Shown piece after piece: positions 46,048 through 58,335 of a stretch of DNA of 64,000 nt (its first letter is position 1; the number at the start of each line of letters is the position of its first letter). The DNA is taken from assembly GCA_037178675.1 (NCBI GenBank), contig JAYMGJ010000247.1, positions 82,433 through 146,432 of the forward strand, given 5' to 3'. Origin of the DNA: Scleroderma bovista (taxonomy: Eukaryota > Basidiomycota > Agaricomycetes > Boletales > Sclerodermataceae). The position numbers were made by a program, and so were the translations under genes. The notes under the pieces are model-generated. The model searched no databases. It had not been told where the DNA came from and worked only from the letters and a program-made list of their open reading frames with translations.

Positions 46048-46315
46048 TGTCACGACCGTGACATCCGATCACCCTGTACCCTATTGTCCAATCGCGTCCA
46101 CGCGTTCGCCGTCCATCTATTGTATGTACTCCCTTTTCCGTTTCTTTCTATCTGTCCTGTATTGCCACCGATCGGTGAGCGCACTGTCTGTTTCTGTCTC
46201 TCTGTTCAATTACCTAATATGTTTCCTTTCTCGTTTCCGGTTACTATATGTTCCCGTTCCCGTTCCATTACTAATACAATGTCTATCGGTAATCCGGTTA
46301 TTGCACTTACCGTAC
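46048..46315 (+). repeat. 5' LTR fragment
   Basis: It begins TGTCACGACCGTGACATCC like the full LTR at 50290 and covers about the first 268 of 624 bp. Similarity stops at CTTACCGTAC and reverse transcriptase sequence follows at once, which marks an internal deletion. Confidence 0.85.
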
Positions 46316-46325
46316 CCTACCCCTC

Positions 46326-48989
46326 ATCTCCGACCTACTCGACTCTCCGAGTCAAGCAAAGGTCTACACGAAAATTGATCTTCGACATGCTTACCACCTG
46401 GTTCGCATTGCCGAAGGTGATGAGTGGAAAACCGCCTTCAGGACTCACTATGGCTTGTATGAGTGGCAGGTGATGCCTTTCGGTCTCACCAACACCCCTG
46501 CAGCCTTTCAGCGGTTCGTCAACTCGGTCTTCGCGGACATGCTCGATGTCTGCGTCGTAGTCTACCTCGACGACATCTTAGTCTACTCGGACAACATGGA
46601 GGACCATACCAAGCACGTTCGGGAAGTGCTTCGGCGACTGCGCCAGCACAAGCTCTACGCCAAACCCGAAAAGTGTGAGTTCCATTTGGACTCGGTGGAG
46701 TACCTCGGGTACTTCCTTTCCCCCGACGGTTTGACGATGTCGCAAGACAAAGTCAAGACAATCTGCGATTGGCCCGAACCTCGCAAGGTGAAGGACATTC
46801 AGTCCTTCCTGGGCTTCGCGAACTTTTACCGTCGCTTTATATTCAATTACTCCAATATCGTGGTCCCACTAACTCGGTTGACACGGAAAGATGCCCCCTG
46901 GGATTTCTCCGACGTTTGCCGACGGTCATTCAACCAACTCAAGAAGGCCTTCACCACAGCTCCCATCCTTACCCATTTCCAGCCAGGCGCCCAACTGACA
47001 GTCAAGACCGACGCTTTGGACTACGCGATCGCCGGTATCCTATCCATCACAGGTTCGGATGACGAGATACGACCGATTGCGTTCTACTCTCGCACTCTAA
47101 CCGTGCCTGAGCTGAACTACGATACACACGACAAGGAGCTTCTCGCTATTTTCGAAGCCTTCAAGGCCTGGCATCATTACCTGGAGGGCCCTGCCTTCCC
47201 GATTGACGTTGTGACCGACCACAAAAATTTGGAGTACTTTTCTACCTCTAAGGTTCTCACCCGTCGGCAAGCCCGATGGTTGGAATACCTCTCCTCCTTT
47301 AACCTGATCATTCGTTTCCGACCTGGTAAACTTGGTGCAAAGCCCAACGCCTTGACTAGACGCTGGGACGTCTACCCCAAAGAGGGGGATAGGGGCTTCG
47401 CCCGAGTCAATCCACAGAACCTCCAACCGGTGTTCACGGCTGAACAGCTCACCGATTCCCTTCGCACGACATACCTACACGCTCCAGTACTCAGAGCAAG
47501 TGCACTCATGGACGTTGAGCGTCTCCATGCCGATATCCTAGCCAAACTCCCGACCGATCCCATTGCTAAAACCCACCTCTCGGACACATCGAATCCCCAA
47601 TGGTCGACCAATGAGACTGGTTACCTAAGTCTCGATGGCCACATGTACGTCCCCGAGGCCGATGACCTACGTCTTCGTGTCCTCAGATACAAGCATGACC
47701 ATCCCCTATCGGGACACTTCGGTCAGAATCGCACTCTAGAGCTCATTCGTCGCAAATACACATGGCCAGGCATTCGTACCTACGTAAAGGACTACGTCAA
47801 GTCCTGCACGGCCTGCGCCTGAGCTAAGATGCCACGTCACTGACCCTATGGGATGCTCAAGCAATTACCAGTCCCCGACCGACCATGGAATTCCATCTCG
47901 ATGGATTTCATTGAGCAACTCCCATCCTCATCCGGCTTCACAGCCATTCTGGTAGTCATTGACTGACTATCAAAGCAAGCCATATTCATCCCGACTCACG
48001 ACACAATAACCTCCCCCAAGCTCACACAGCTCTTCCTACTCCACGTCTTTGCTAAGCACGGCGTCCCCGCGTATGTAACGTCTGACCGAGGCTCAGAGTT
48101 CGTCTCACATTTCTTCCGTTCACTCAGTAAGGCCTTAGATATGAAATTACATTTCACTTCGGGCTATCACCCAGAAGGTGACGGACAGACCAAGCGAGCT
48201 AATCAAACACTCGAGCAATACCTCAGGATGTACTGCAATTACCAGCAGGACAATTGGTCGGACCTACTACCTCTCGCCGAGTTCGCCTACAACAATGCCC
48301 CTAGCACTACGACTGGTGTATCACCGTTCTTCACAAACAAAGGATACCACCCGAACCTCGCTGTGCACCCCGAGCGCAATCTCTCATCGGCTCGGGCACG
48401 GGAATACGCAGTTGACTTAGAGTCACTGCATGAGTACCTACGTGAAGAGATGGCTGCTGCCCAGAAAAGGTACCAAGGCCCTGCTGACGCCAGAAGATCA
48501 CCCACACCCGATTTCAAAGTCGGTGATCAAGTATTTGTCAAAGCCAAGTACTTTAGGTCTACCCGACTGTCAAAGAAACTCTCCGAGAACAATCTCGGCC
48601 CCTACCCAATCATCGCCCAAGTTGGCACTTTATCATTCACAATCTGTCTCCCCGACTCTATGCGTGCTGTCCATCCCGTCTTCCACGTCTCACAGCTCGA
48701 ACCAGCGACACCGAATACAATACCGAATCGGTCACAACCTCCACCACCTCCCATCGAAGTCAACGGCGAACCCGAGTTCGAGATCACCGAGATCCTCGAT
48801 TCAAAGTTTGACCGACGTCAACGCCAATGCCCACTCCTCTACCTAGTTAGATGGGCTGGTTACGAAGGTACTGACGAGGAAACATCTTGGTTGATCGCAA
48901 CTGAGCTCGGACACGCATCAGAACTTGTGGCCAACTACCACAAAGCCTACCCGACTAAGCCAGGCCCCTTAGAAAGCCTCTCACGCTAA
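46326..48989 (+). pseudogene. Ty3 pol (RT, RNase H, integrase, chromodomain), three stops
   Basis: The frame enters inside the reverse transcriptase and carries the active-site YLDD (VVYLDDILVYSDN), RNase H (with the usual terminal Asp of the PDALTRR motif changed to Asn), the H2C2 zinc region of integrase, the integrase core, and a C-terminal chromodomain (LLYLVRWAGYEGTDEETSW) that defines a chromovirus. One frame stays readable from 46326 to 48989 but is interrupted by three TGA codons between 47820 and 47970. Each sits where a CGA codon is likely. No frameshift was found. The protein cannot be made as one chain. Confidence 0.85.
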
Positions 48990-49081
48990 GTCGTTCAAGT
49001 CACCAAACAGAGTCTATTCAAAGTGTACAAAACAAAGTAAAAGAAAAAAGAAAACTAAATACAATTACATGTACAGTCCGA

Positions 49082-50126
49082 CTACTCGGACTCGCCCTCT
49101 CCGTCTTCGTCTCCCGACTCTTCGCCTTCCCCGTCCATCTCATCCAACTCCTCCTGTTCCTCACTCTCCTCGGGCTTCACCTTGCCCTTACCCTTCGGGT
49201 CCCTCACATCTGCGACCCTCTTCGTTTCCCAGGTGATCCCTTCCACCTTTCGACCAAGCTTCACCAGCTCTCTGGTGTTGCGGTCAATCGCTGCCATGAT
49301 ATCCCCGAGTCGGTGGTCTAGGACCAGCGCGACTGGGTCCGGGCGATTCGACGGTCCAGCCACCGAAAACCCTCCCATCGCCGCCTCGATCTCCTTCGTA
49401 CTTGCGGCGTCGGTGATTGTCTTCTTCGTCCTCTTGCGCTTCTCCCCTCCTCTCGGCAATGTGTTCGGCTCCACCGTCTTCTCGCTCTGCTTCCGTTTCT
49501 CTCCACTCACCGACCTCTCCATCGCCGCCGTCGAAATTTCGAACGTGCACTTGATCTTGGAGCGCTGACACCGACCGCACGTCGGTGTGCGCGCACCATC
49601 GGCCAACTTGCACTCGTCGCTGTGACCGCTTCGCCTGCATCGGTCACAAGGGGGTCTGAACCCCATTATGCCCGTATTGGAACGGGCAGTGACCTGACGA
49701 GGCTAACCAAATAACAAGTCAGTGAAGTCAAATAACAATAAATCAATTACGCACCTTGGGCTTCGGCCCCAGCCCCAATCGTGCCCGCATCTCCTCCCCA
49801 GCCGCCAGCGACGCGGCCTTCTCCTTCGCCCTCACCTCTGCCTCGGCCTTGCGCCTTGCCTTGAAGTCGGCCCACGCTTTCGCCTCGGCGACCTTCTTTG
49901 CCTGCTCCTCGGCTTTCCGCTTCTCCTCGGCGACTCTCTTCGCCTCCTCCTCTGCCAATCTCCTCGCCTCTTGCTCGGCCGCTTGCTTCATCAAGCGCTC
50001 TCGTCGCCGACGCGACTGCTCGTCGAACTTGGTGATTTGTACTTGTATTGAGTCGGTCGGTTTCCCTTCCAACTCGGGCAAGGGGGCGCGCGTCCAATCG
50101 ATGTTGTTGATGTTGCCAGCAGACAT
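49082..50126 (-). CDS. Antisense accessory gene of the chromovirus, Cys-rich
   Basis: Two exons (50126-49755 and 49702-49082), joined by a clean GT-AG intron (49754-49703), give 330 residues with no stop. Exon 1 starts MSAGNINNIDWTRAPLPELE and is a long charged helix rich in Ala, Glu, Arg and Lys (about residues 35-110). Exon 2 carries a double cysteine cluster, CDRCRRSGHSDEC then CGRCQRSKIKCTF, close to the Zn2Cys6 style of fungal DNA-binding proteins, then a basic stretch, a helical segment and a very acidic tail. It lies between pol and the 3' LTR on the opposite strand. The role is unknown. Similar hypothetical proteins are frequent in mushroom genomes in my recollection. It could also be a domesticated or captured host gene. 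Confidence 0.65.
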
Positions 50127-50289
50127 GATTAAATCAAGGTGTTATGAAAAGAGAAGTTGTTGGGTTACCGTCACTGAAGGCCAGTCTTATATACGCCCTA
50201 ACCGATTTTCAAACCCAGACAATGGTCGCACACATTTGGTGTGGAATACGCATTGCAGCCTCGTGGGCTCAGCCCTAAGAGGGGGATAC

Positions 50290-50913
50290 TGTCACGACCG
50301 TGACATCCAATCACCCTGTACCCTATTGTCCAATCGCGTCCACGCATTCGCCGTCCATCTATTGTATGTACTCCCTTTTCCATTTCTTTCTATCTGTCCT
50401 GTATTGCCACCGATCGGTGAGCGTGCTGTCTGTTTCTGTCTCTCTGTTCGATTACATAATATGTTTCCTTTCTCATTTCCGGTTACTATACGTTCCCGTT
50501 CCCGTTCCATTACTAATACAATGTCTATCGGTAATCCGGTTATCGCACTTACCATACTTACTCAGCACGCAGCGCTGCGTTCGTCATTCGTCAGTAAACC
50601 CGACTTCCCATACATCACCTCATCCGTTCCACTCAGTATAAATACCTAGATACTCGGTCTGTTGTAGTTTCAGTTTGAATATCGAATAAGATACTTCTCA
50701 TCTGTTCTCTCTTCATGCTCTCCGTCTCTATCCTTGTACAAGCACTCGGTCGTAGACCGTTTACCCTTGGACTCTCCGTCAGACCCTCGGTCAGCCTTCC
50801 TATTACTCGGGAAGCATGACTACGCTACGTAGCACCTCAGTCTTACCGCTAGGCCAACCTCTGACCCCCAGACCCCTCGTAGAGATCAGATCGGTGAAGA
50901 ACCGGTCTTGACA
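50290..50913 (+). repeat. 3' LTR of the chromovirus
   Basis: This 624-bp repeat begins TGTCA and ends TGACA. It is preceded by a purine tract (AAGAGGGGGA). It matches the 5' fragment at 46048 and the solo LTR at 57433. A TATA-like segment (AGTATAAATACC) near 50635 should be the promoter. Confidence 0.9.
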
Positions 50914-52972
50914 GATGACAACGACCCCAATGACGGATGACGGCGACGACACCAGCCACCACCAGCGTTGTTGATGCGACCACCACCACCCACATTGTTG
51001 ACCAGACAATGACGGCGACGGCGACGGCCAGCACCAATGCGATGATGACAGCTACCAGCGACAGTACCCGATGACACGGCCACCATACCACCACCAGCAT
51101 CGTCGTCGCAACCTGACAATGACAACGAGAATGATGACGATGACTCCACCTGCGTCAACGATGCATCCACCAGCGACGATGACAACAACTCCACCACCTG
51201 CGTCGACAACACGGCAATCACCACCAGGAACGATGGCAACACCCAGCCCCCAATGATGGTCACCCGCGCGACGACAATCCCCGTTCACCCCTCGCCATAC
51301 GAACATATATATTATTTACTTTGTATTCGTAGTACTAGTTCTATTTTAATAAACTTATTTTTTTTTTTACTCTACTACTGGACTCAAAATGCCGCCTGTG
51401 TTGGCAGAACCCTTGCTCACGAATGGAAATCCAAATTGTAACTACTGAAGTGTATCGAAAGGTTCACATTGACAAGTTGCAAAGTAAGTCAAATGAATCA
51501 CACGGTACCAAAGAAGGCAAAAAGTTCTGTCATGATATGTTCCCACGATTTAATGACATCCCAGAACCCTTTGCTCTGCGAGCAAGGGAATACAATGGAG
51601 TGACTGTCAGGCTGGACCAGACTGGTGCAGAGTTGGACAGAGTCGGACAGACTGGGTGCTCGGCTAAGTGCTGTCAAGTGCTGTCAGCTCGGCTACCCAT
51701 TAGGGTTGGTTTGCTGATGTGTGGTGCTGCTAGTACTGGTGTGAAACAATTTTGTTCCTTGACATTTAATGGTATGATTACTACAGGGATGTGTAGACTA
51801 AATGAGTTTGTACAGACTGTACAGAATTGCACACATGAGCTTGAACTGTGGGACCTGTGGCCAAAAAAGGCTGTTTTGCTGATGGTCACCATGTCACGTA
51901 GGCATGTTTCGTCGCCTTCGTCTTCGTCGTGCTGACGTGGATGCACCGTCGTCTTTGTTGTGCTGGCGCAGACACATTGACGCACTGTCATCACCATCGG
52001 TGTGGACACGCTGTCATCGTCATTGTGTTGTGGTGGCATTGGCCATCCGTGTCTCATCATCGTGATGTGGTGGCATTGGCCATCCGCGTCCCATCGTCAA
52101 CGTCTTCATTGTGATGTGGTAGCATTGGCCACCATCAGCGTCAGCGACGTCTTCATTGTGCTGGCGTAAACCCATGGCCGCCGTTGTTGTTGTTGTTGTG
52201 TCGCGGTGGCACATGCCATGCATGTCTGGTCGGTCACGTTGTTGTTGTTGTCTTCGTGGACTCATTGTTGTTGTTGTCATTGTTGTGTCATGGTGGCATT
52301 GGCCATCTGCGTCTCATCGTTGTCGTCTTCGTCGTGGACCCATTGTCGCCATTGTTGTGGTGGTGGTGGCTTGGCCGTGCTGTATGTCTCATCGTCTTCG
52401 TCATCCTGGCATGGACCCACTGTCGCCATTGTTGGTGTCATGTCTTGGTGGCGTTGGCCATGCGCATCTCATTGTTGCCGTCTTCATTGCGATGTGTGGA
52501 TGCGCTGTCGTTGTACAACCGGCATTGATGGTGGGTCGTCCAGGTGGTCGTGGTGGTGATCGCGTCATCGACGCTGCTGGTGGGTCATGGCAAACGAGAT
52601 GAAAGAAAAGAAAGAAAAGGTACATACATATTTGAGACACGCATGTACGTGCAGGCAGTTGCGGTGTGCGGCCATAGGTGCATGGGGGTGCATGCAGAGG
52701 ACCTGTAAGAAGAGATCATCAATGAAATAAATAAAATAAAATAAACATACTTGTGGGGGTTGTTGGACCCAGGCATCGATGCAGAAGCTTGAAGATGCAA
52801 GAGGAGTACTTTGTGGACTGACGCATCATTGCCCATTTTGGAAGTCATGTCACATGGGTCACCGCGGGTTGAGCCACAGGTGCTGCGGGTTCTGGAATGC
52901 GACCCGCGACCCGCACCCATAGGCACCCGTACCTGTAACCCGCACAGGTTACCCATACCCGTGCATTTCACT
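50914..52972. other. Right part of the hAT element, low complexity
   Basis: This holds simple-sequence DNA (GACGA/CACCACC words at 50914-51250 and GTCGTC/GTTGTTG words at 51900-52580) and the ACCCG-rich subterminal zone at 52850-52960. An open frame at 51423-51935 shows no motif I recognise. Confidence 0.5.
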
Positions 52973-55031
52973 AGTACCCAGAGCATCAAGAAACCTCATC
53001 TAGCTCATGCATGTCACAGTTACACAAAACTTAAGAAATGGAATCAAACCATGTGAACCTTGCTGTCAAATATTGGATGTACTGTAGGGAAAGTTCTGGT
53101 AGTACAACCTACTGTGGCTAATGCACCAGAATTGTTGCAATCTGAAGAAACAAAGTGCAAGATCATTGTTGAAGTCCAAAAGCAATCACTGTGCAAGTAC
53201 ATGGGATTAGTACTAGAACCTATAGTCATCATATTCCAAAACATTGAAAGCAGGGTGGATTGGTTCCGAGTCCAAGTAAGAAGCAATCAAAACCTCTTCT
53301 TCTGACTTGAGGTCAGACTCCAGCCCTTCGCTATGATCTGTGGTTGAATTGTCTGACTTGGTATCATCTGAATCATTGTCGGAGTCCTCCCACTCGTCCG
53401 ATGGGTCTGATGCTCTGGCTTGGTCACCAGAGTCTACATTAGGTTTGGAGTCTCCCCAGTTACGAGTATTGATATGGGTGGAGATACAATTGCTACTGGA
53501 ATCGGCTTCTGTCTGGCTAACATGTGAGTATACATGGCCAACACCGTGACCCCAGTGGTTGCGCAGTAGCATATCTCTGTCGACAAACCTAAAATATAAT
53601 AGTTTATTTAGTGCCTATAAGTCGAGAAAAGTATCTCTACCTGTTGACATAGTAGAACTTCCAGTCTGCACCATCCCTGGCATTTTGTGAAACTGAGACA
53701 CCATCAGGGTGCACCCTGCCACTAGTAGCGAAGGCTGGGATGAGATGACAACCCCTTAAGACATGGGCTGGGTCGACAAATCCATATGCATCATCATGGG
53801 ACATCGGAACGAATCTCAGGGAATCAAGAACTGCGTGTTCCCAGCCTGCTGGCACATCTACAACCTTGAACCAATGCACCCACAAAAATTCCAGGCACCT
53901 GGGAAGGTAATCCTTCGAACCCAAGCCGGTGTAAATGATGTTCGTATGGAAGATGCCCAGGACACGTGCATATAGGAATGGGTGGGCAGAGTCTGAAAGG
54001 GGCCAGTAGCATAATATCATGGTGATCAGTGCAAGGGTTGATGGTATCCTGAGCATGGCGAACATCATATGTGGTGTAGTTGATGTGAAATAATTGATGT
54101 CGATATATGCGACCCCCTTTGAAAATAACTTGGTTCAAAGTTGAAAGGTGTTCCATGTTGTCTACATCAGCAGCAGAAGACTCTGAAGGATCTGCAAAAA
54201 TTTGGACCTCGTGGAGAGCTCATACACAGGGTAGCAGATGAGCCTTGAGGTGCAGAATAAAGTTCTAAAGGTGCCAACAGTGGTGAACTCCTCAAATCAT
54301 TTAATAGATAATAAGCTGGACTCTACGAACCATTGTGAGGGGGTCATCCGGGTGCTTTCTAATGAATAGCATGAGGTCTTCAGGAAAACATTGAGTTTGG
54401 CCAATGTGATAACAATCTTCGGGATTATTGGGGAGGCTTTCCTTTGGGCCTGCTCGCAAAGCAGCCAACTTTGCTCAGATATGATGGGTGCACACCTGGC
54501 GCCATTCGATTGAGGCAAGTTGTGGAATGAACACCTTTCGGCTGGTGCGAGTAAATCTACTTTTGCCAATACGGTGCTCAAGCTCGCCCTGGAGAATCAA
54601 AATATTTGGGATAAACAGATCAGCAAACCTTGGTGGCTTACTGTTTGTGTGGAGTACGAATCTACTGTACCATATCTTCAAATCTGTTCTGTATAATCTC
54701 CTAAAGCATGTAGTTTGTATGTCTGCAAGTTGAGGGTCCTCACCTTTTGGGTGGTAGCTTGGGCGTTGTTTTGTTGACTAGATGGAATTCCATGTTTCCG
54801 AAGAGACTTGCGACCCTGACGCCTCATTCGGGCTTCAGTCTCACGATGAAGCTCTTTGGTGGAAAAGGCAGTGCAAGTTTCAGTGGTGAACACACGGAGG
54901 TGGTTACCCAGCGCTGCAGTTACCAACTCCATCAGCTCGAGCATGTTGTCTGTGTGCATGTGAAGCTTGGCCAGCCCGTGCCAGTGGCAGAGTAAAAATA
55001 GGAGCGTCATTACAGAAGTATTGTGCAGTTC

Positions 55032-55779
55032 TGTCATATCCATACTTTTCCCAGTTGCAACTCTGGTCTAACCCTGGCCCGCCTGACCTCTCCTTAGGCA
55101 TAGATGCAACTCTGGATCTAGTCTGGCCATCTCCAGCCCCATAGCTGCACTCCAGCTCAACTCCGGTCACTATGTCCATCTCCACCTCAGGACTAACCCC
55201 TGTATTCCTCTAGACACATCTGTGGTCTAACTCCACCATGTCGAACCTGTACCTACCACTTGTCACTACTCTGGTTTCAGTCCAGCCACTCCCTTGGTCT
55301 TGTCTGCAACATAGCCCAACTCCGGCTCAGGTCTGCTCCTGTTCTGCTCCACTCCCTCTGTCAGGTCCACCAATGGCCTTGGACATTTCCATGTCCAACT
55401 CCGGACCTTCCTCCAGCTACTCTGCCATTCCTCCAGCTGTACACTCCCTCCACTTGTACACTCCCTCCACTTGTACACTCCCTCCACTTGTACACTCCCT
55501 CCACTTGTACACTCCCTCCACTTGTACACTCCCTCCACTCATACACTCCCTCTGCTCTTGCACTTCCTCCAGTCGTGCACTTCCTCCGGTCCCACTTCCT
55601 CTGGTTCCACTTCCTCTGGTCCTGGACATCACTCCAGACTTAACATTAGTTAAGTCCACCTCCAACCCTTACCTGTCCTCTTCCGACTAGTACCTACTAG
55701 TGTCTGGACTTACCTCCTCATTAGTTTCCTGCACCTCTGGACCTCCTAGTAAGATCGTCAAGGAGAACCAGTCTTGACA
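55032..55779 (+). repeat. Solo LTR inserted in the Plavaka gene
   Basis: This 748-bp segment begins TGTCA and ends TGACA. The flanks AGTTC (55027-55031) and GGTTC (55780-55784) match at 4 of 5 bases. Its end (GAACCAGTCTTGACA) resembles the chromovirus LTR end, but the body differs, so it is a separate Ty3 family. Removing it restores continuity of the transposase region. Confidence 0.7.
55439..55550. repeat. 17-bp minisatellite inside the solo LTR
   Basis: The unit ACACTCCCTCCACTTGT repeats about six and a half times with few changes. Because 17 is not a multiple of three, all frames read open as a 17-residue repeat; these are not genes. Confidence 0.8.
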
Positions 55780-57432
55780 GGTTCAGGTAAAAGCTTCTCA
55801 AAGACGGGGATGACGCACTAGCATGACCATAAGATAAGGACAAGATGGAGGAAAGTAATCATAGTACCAGTAACAGATCCTCAAAGTCTCTGGCTGCCAT
55901 TTTCTTCATCTCAGAGGAATTAGAACGAAAGCGTCGAATTGTATCATGGCCAAACAAAGGTACTTGGCGATAGCTAAATCTCTTGTCAATCCAAACTGAA
56001 GTTGCGGACCAATTCAAAAGGTCCCACCGATGATCTAGTTCATGAACTATACTTTTCTTCAAGGTGTCCAGAAGTCTCAGCAAGTGTGTGAATATAGCTT
56101 TCCATACTCCCAGCTCAAACTCATGGAGAAGGTCAACCACTAGCATACGGAACAAGTCGAAGCCGGTGATGCTGAGCCTTTCTGAAAAGGTGTTCTACCC
56201 ATAATCATCAGCTGTCAAACTTCAAATCTCATTATGAAAGAGAGTACTCAACCAATGTTGGAACTAAAGATTCGCTTTTGAGTAATTCTTCAACTTGAGA
56301 AGTGTGCACCGCATATTGCTTCTCATAAATCAGGCGACGGGCGGCAACAACCTTGTCGCGCCGTTCTTTTGTATCGCGGCATTGAAGGGTTGTTCGGTGC
56401 AATATATCCCTTTCAGTAGCAATCTGGTAGACCTTAGACTTGGGAATTAGGCAGCGTGGACACGGGCATACACCCATATTCCGAATAGTGGCTATGAGAA
56501 CTCTGTGTTGTCTGAGTCAATCCATATATTCGGCTGGTATGAACAAGTGCCTACTCACTTTTCGGGATAATCAGCTGAATATGTAAATATGCGAGGATAG
56601 AGTCGACAAATAATCCCGTCGTAACACCGGCTGACAATCCCATGTTGATACGCTTCAATGAATTCGTTGTCCAATAGTATTCCCCACTGCACATGGAATA
56701 ATTCCCTGTGGCAATGCATGAAAAAGTCATTACCGAGGTGACCGTCACCTGCATTGTTCGCTGCGAAGTCTTTGAATGCATTGGGGAGCTATTTATTTCA
56801 TTTTAACACAGTTATATACCATTAGAACTGAATCAAAGAGACTTACAGTATGGAAATATGCTGCATGGGAGCAAAGGTTGGCTGATGGCTGGCAACGCAT
56901 GTACTTTGATTCATTGCCCATGTAGATGTACAAAGGCCACAACTTGGCTGTGCCAAAGGCAGTGAGTTGTGTAGCATCCGACCACAACATAAGAGCGATG
57001 ATATGTCGGGGCAGGGCACATCCAAACTCAGGCAGCAAATCCTGGAGTTGACGGTGGGCTATTAAAAAGCTCTCAGAGGTGTACAGCTCGCCATAAACCC
57101 TTACATCCTTGGCCTTATGAGGCGGCTGCCAGTGGAGTTCGTAGGGTTCATAATGGAAGAGTCGATGAGTGGGGTCTGATATATTCTCATGAATGATATC
57201 CACCAGGGAGCGATAATGAAAGCCCTCAACAGTGTATTCCTTTGGGCCAGGGTGCTGAGCACGACGATGGAAGGGAGTGCATATCTGAACAGTTGCCTTC
57301 TTCCATCCACTATCCCCATCCAACCATTCGCAATCACCCCTATTTCTGTCGTCTTGAATGCTACTGTTGCCAAGTTTTTGGTTGATGTCCAGTTTGTGTT
57401 TCATACATCTTCGGGGTGATATTCTAGGTCTC

Positions 57433-58335
57433 TGTCACGACCGTGACATCCGATCACCCTGTACCCTATTGTCCGATCGCGTCCACGCGTTCGCCGTCCG
57501 TCTATTGTATGTACTCCCTTTTCCGTTTCTTTCTATCTGTCCTGTATTGCCACCGATCGGTGAGTGCGCTGTCTGTTTCTGTCTCTCTGTTTGATTACCT
57601 AATATGTTTCCTTTCTCGTTTCCAGTTACTATACGTTCCCGTTCCCGTTCCATTACTAATACAATGTCTATTGGTAATCCGGTTATCGCACTTACCGTAC
57701 TTACTCAGCGCTGAAAAGATAACAATGTGTTTGGGTGGCTGCTCCCTCAGATGAGGTGCATTCGACCCAGGGACTTCTGGAGGTCTGGCAAGGCTCCCAA
57801 GGACTAAGGAGACTAAGAAACTAGAGAGTGGAAGGGTGGTTCAGTCACTCCAAGACTGAGCTCAAAGATATACACTGAAGAGAAGGATCTTTGTTTAGTA
57901 AGCTAAGTACAAGCCTACATAGCTAAGGTAAGAGTCCAGTATCAGTACTACCAATCTACACACCCAGAGACAGGACTGTCTCTACAGCGCGCAGCGCTGC
58001 GTTCATCATTCGTCGGTAAACCCGACTTCCCGTACATCACCTCATCCATTCCACTCAGTATAAATACCTAGATACTCGGTCTGTTGTAGTTTCAGTTCGG
58101 ATATTGAATAAGATACTTCTCATCTGTTCTCTCTTCGTGCTCTCCGTCTCTATCCTCGTACAAGCACTCGGTCGTAGACCGTTTACCCTTGGACTCTCCG
58201 TCAGACCCTCGGTCAGCCTTCCTATTACTCGGGAAGCACGACTACGCTACATAGCACCTCAGTCTTACCGCTAGGCCAACCTCTGAACCCCAGACCCCTC
58301 GTAGAGATCAGATCGGTGAAGAACCGGTCTTGACA
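57433..58335 (+). repeat. Solo LTR of the chromovirus family with 5-bp duplication
   Basis: The segment begins TGTCACGACC and ends GGTCTTGACA, and is flanked by a perfect GTCTC on each side (57428-57432 and 58336-58340). It matches the LTR at 50290-50913 throughout, apart from a 279-bp interruption (57712-57990). It splits the Plavaka transposase gene. Confidence 0.9.
57712..57986. repeat. Small TG...CA insertion nested in the solo LTR
   Basis: This segment of about 275 bp begins TGAAAAG and ends TCTACA. It is flanked by AGCGC/GCGC repeats (57707-57711 and 57987-57990) consistent with a 4-5 bp target duplication. Its 3' end (ACACCCAGAGACAGG) resembles ACACCCAGAGACTCT near 61530. It is probably a short solo LTR of another family. 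Confidence 0.6.

Larger units (their letters stand above)
46048..50913 (+). mobile_element. Ty3-type chromovirus LTR retrotransposon, 5'-truncated
   Basis: The element has a truncated 5' LTR (46048-46315), pol from the reverse transcriptase onward, an antisense gene, a purine-rich tract before the 3' LTR (about 50276-50286) and a complete 3' LTR (50290-50913). The flanks GACGA and GATGA match at 4 of 5 bases and probably are the target duplication. Gag, protease and the first part of reverse transcriptase are missing because the 5' LTR joins pol directly at about 46316. Confidence 0.85.
44817..52973. mobile_element. Large non-autonomous hAT element with 8-bp target duplication
   Basis: The element is bounded by a perfect 8-bp direct repeat GTACCCAG (44809-44816 and 52974-52981), the hAT signature length. 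Its ends are inverted: TAGGGAACTGCACGGGT on the left and TAGTGAAATGCACGGGT on the right (15 of 17 matching). Both subterminal regions (44830-44970 and 52850-52960) are packed with CGGGT/ACCCG motifs, as expected for transposase binding sites. No transposase frame was seen. Its own DNA, about 3.3 kb, is rich in GTGGTGGTCGTCG-type simple sequence. A Ty3 element is nested inside at 46048-50913. Confidence 0.8.

Noticed and set aside
46058..46378. Plus-strand frame of about 106 codons rich in Leu/Phe/Ser
   Set aside because: The same frame appears in each copy of the chromovirus LTR (50300 and 57443); it is LTR sequence, not a gene.
53060..53305. Plus-strand frame of 81 codons near the Plavaka end
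   Set aside because: It overlaps the conserved Plavaka C-terminus on the other strand and shows no motif.
55238..55690. Open frames of 60-150 codons with Thr/Leu/Pro or Trp/Gly/Val repeats
   Set aside because: They are translations of a 17-bp minisatellite within a solo LTR.
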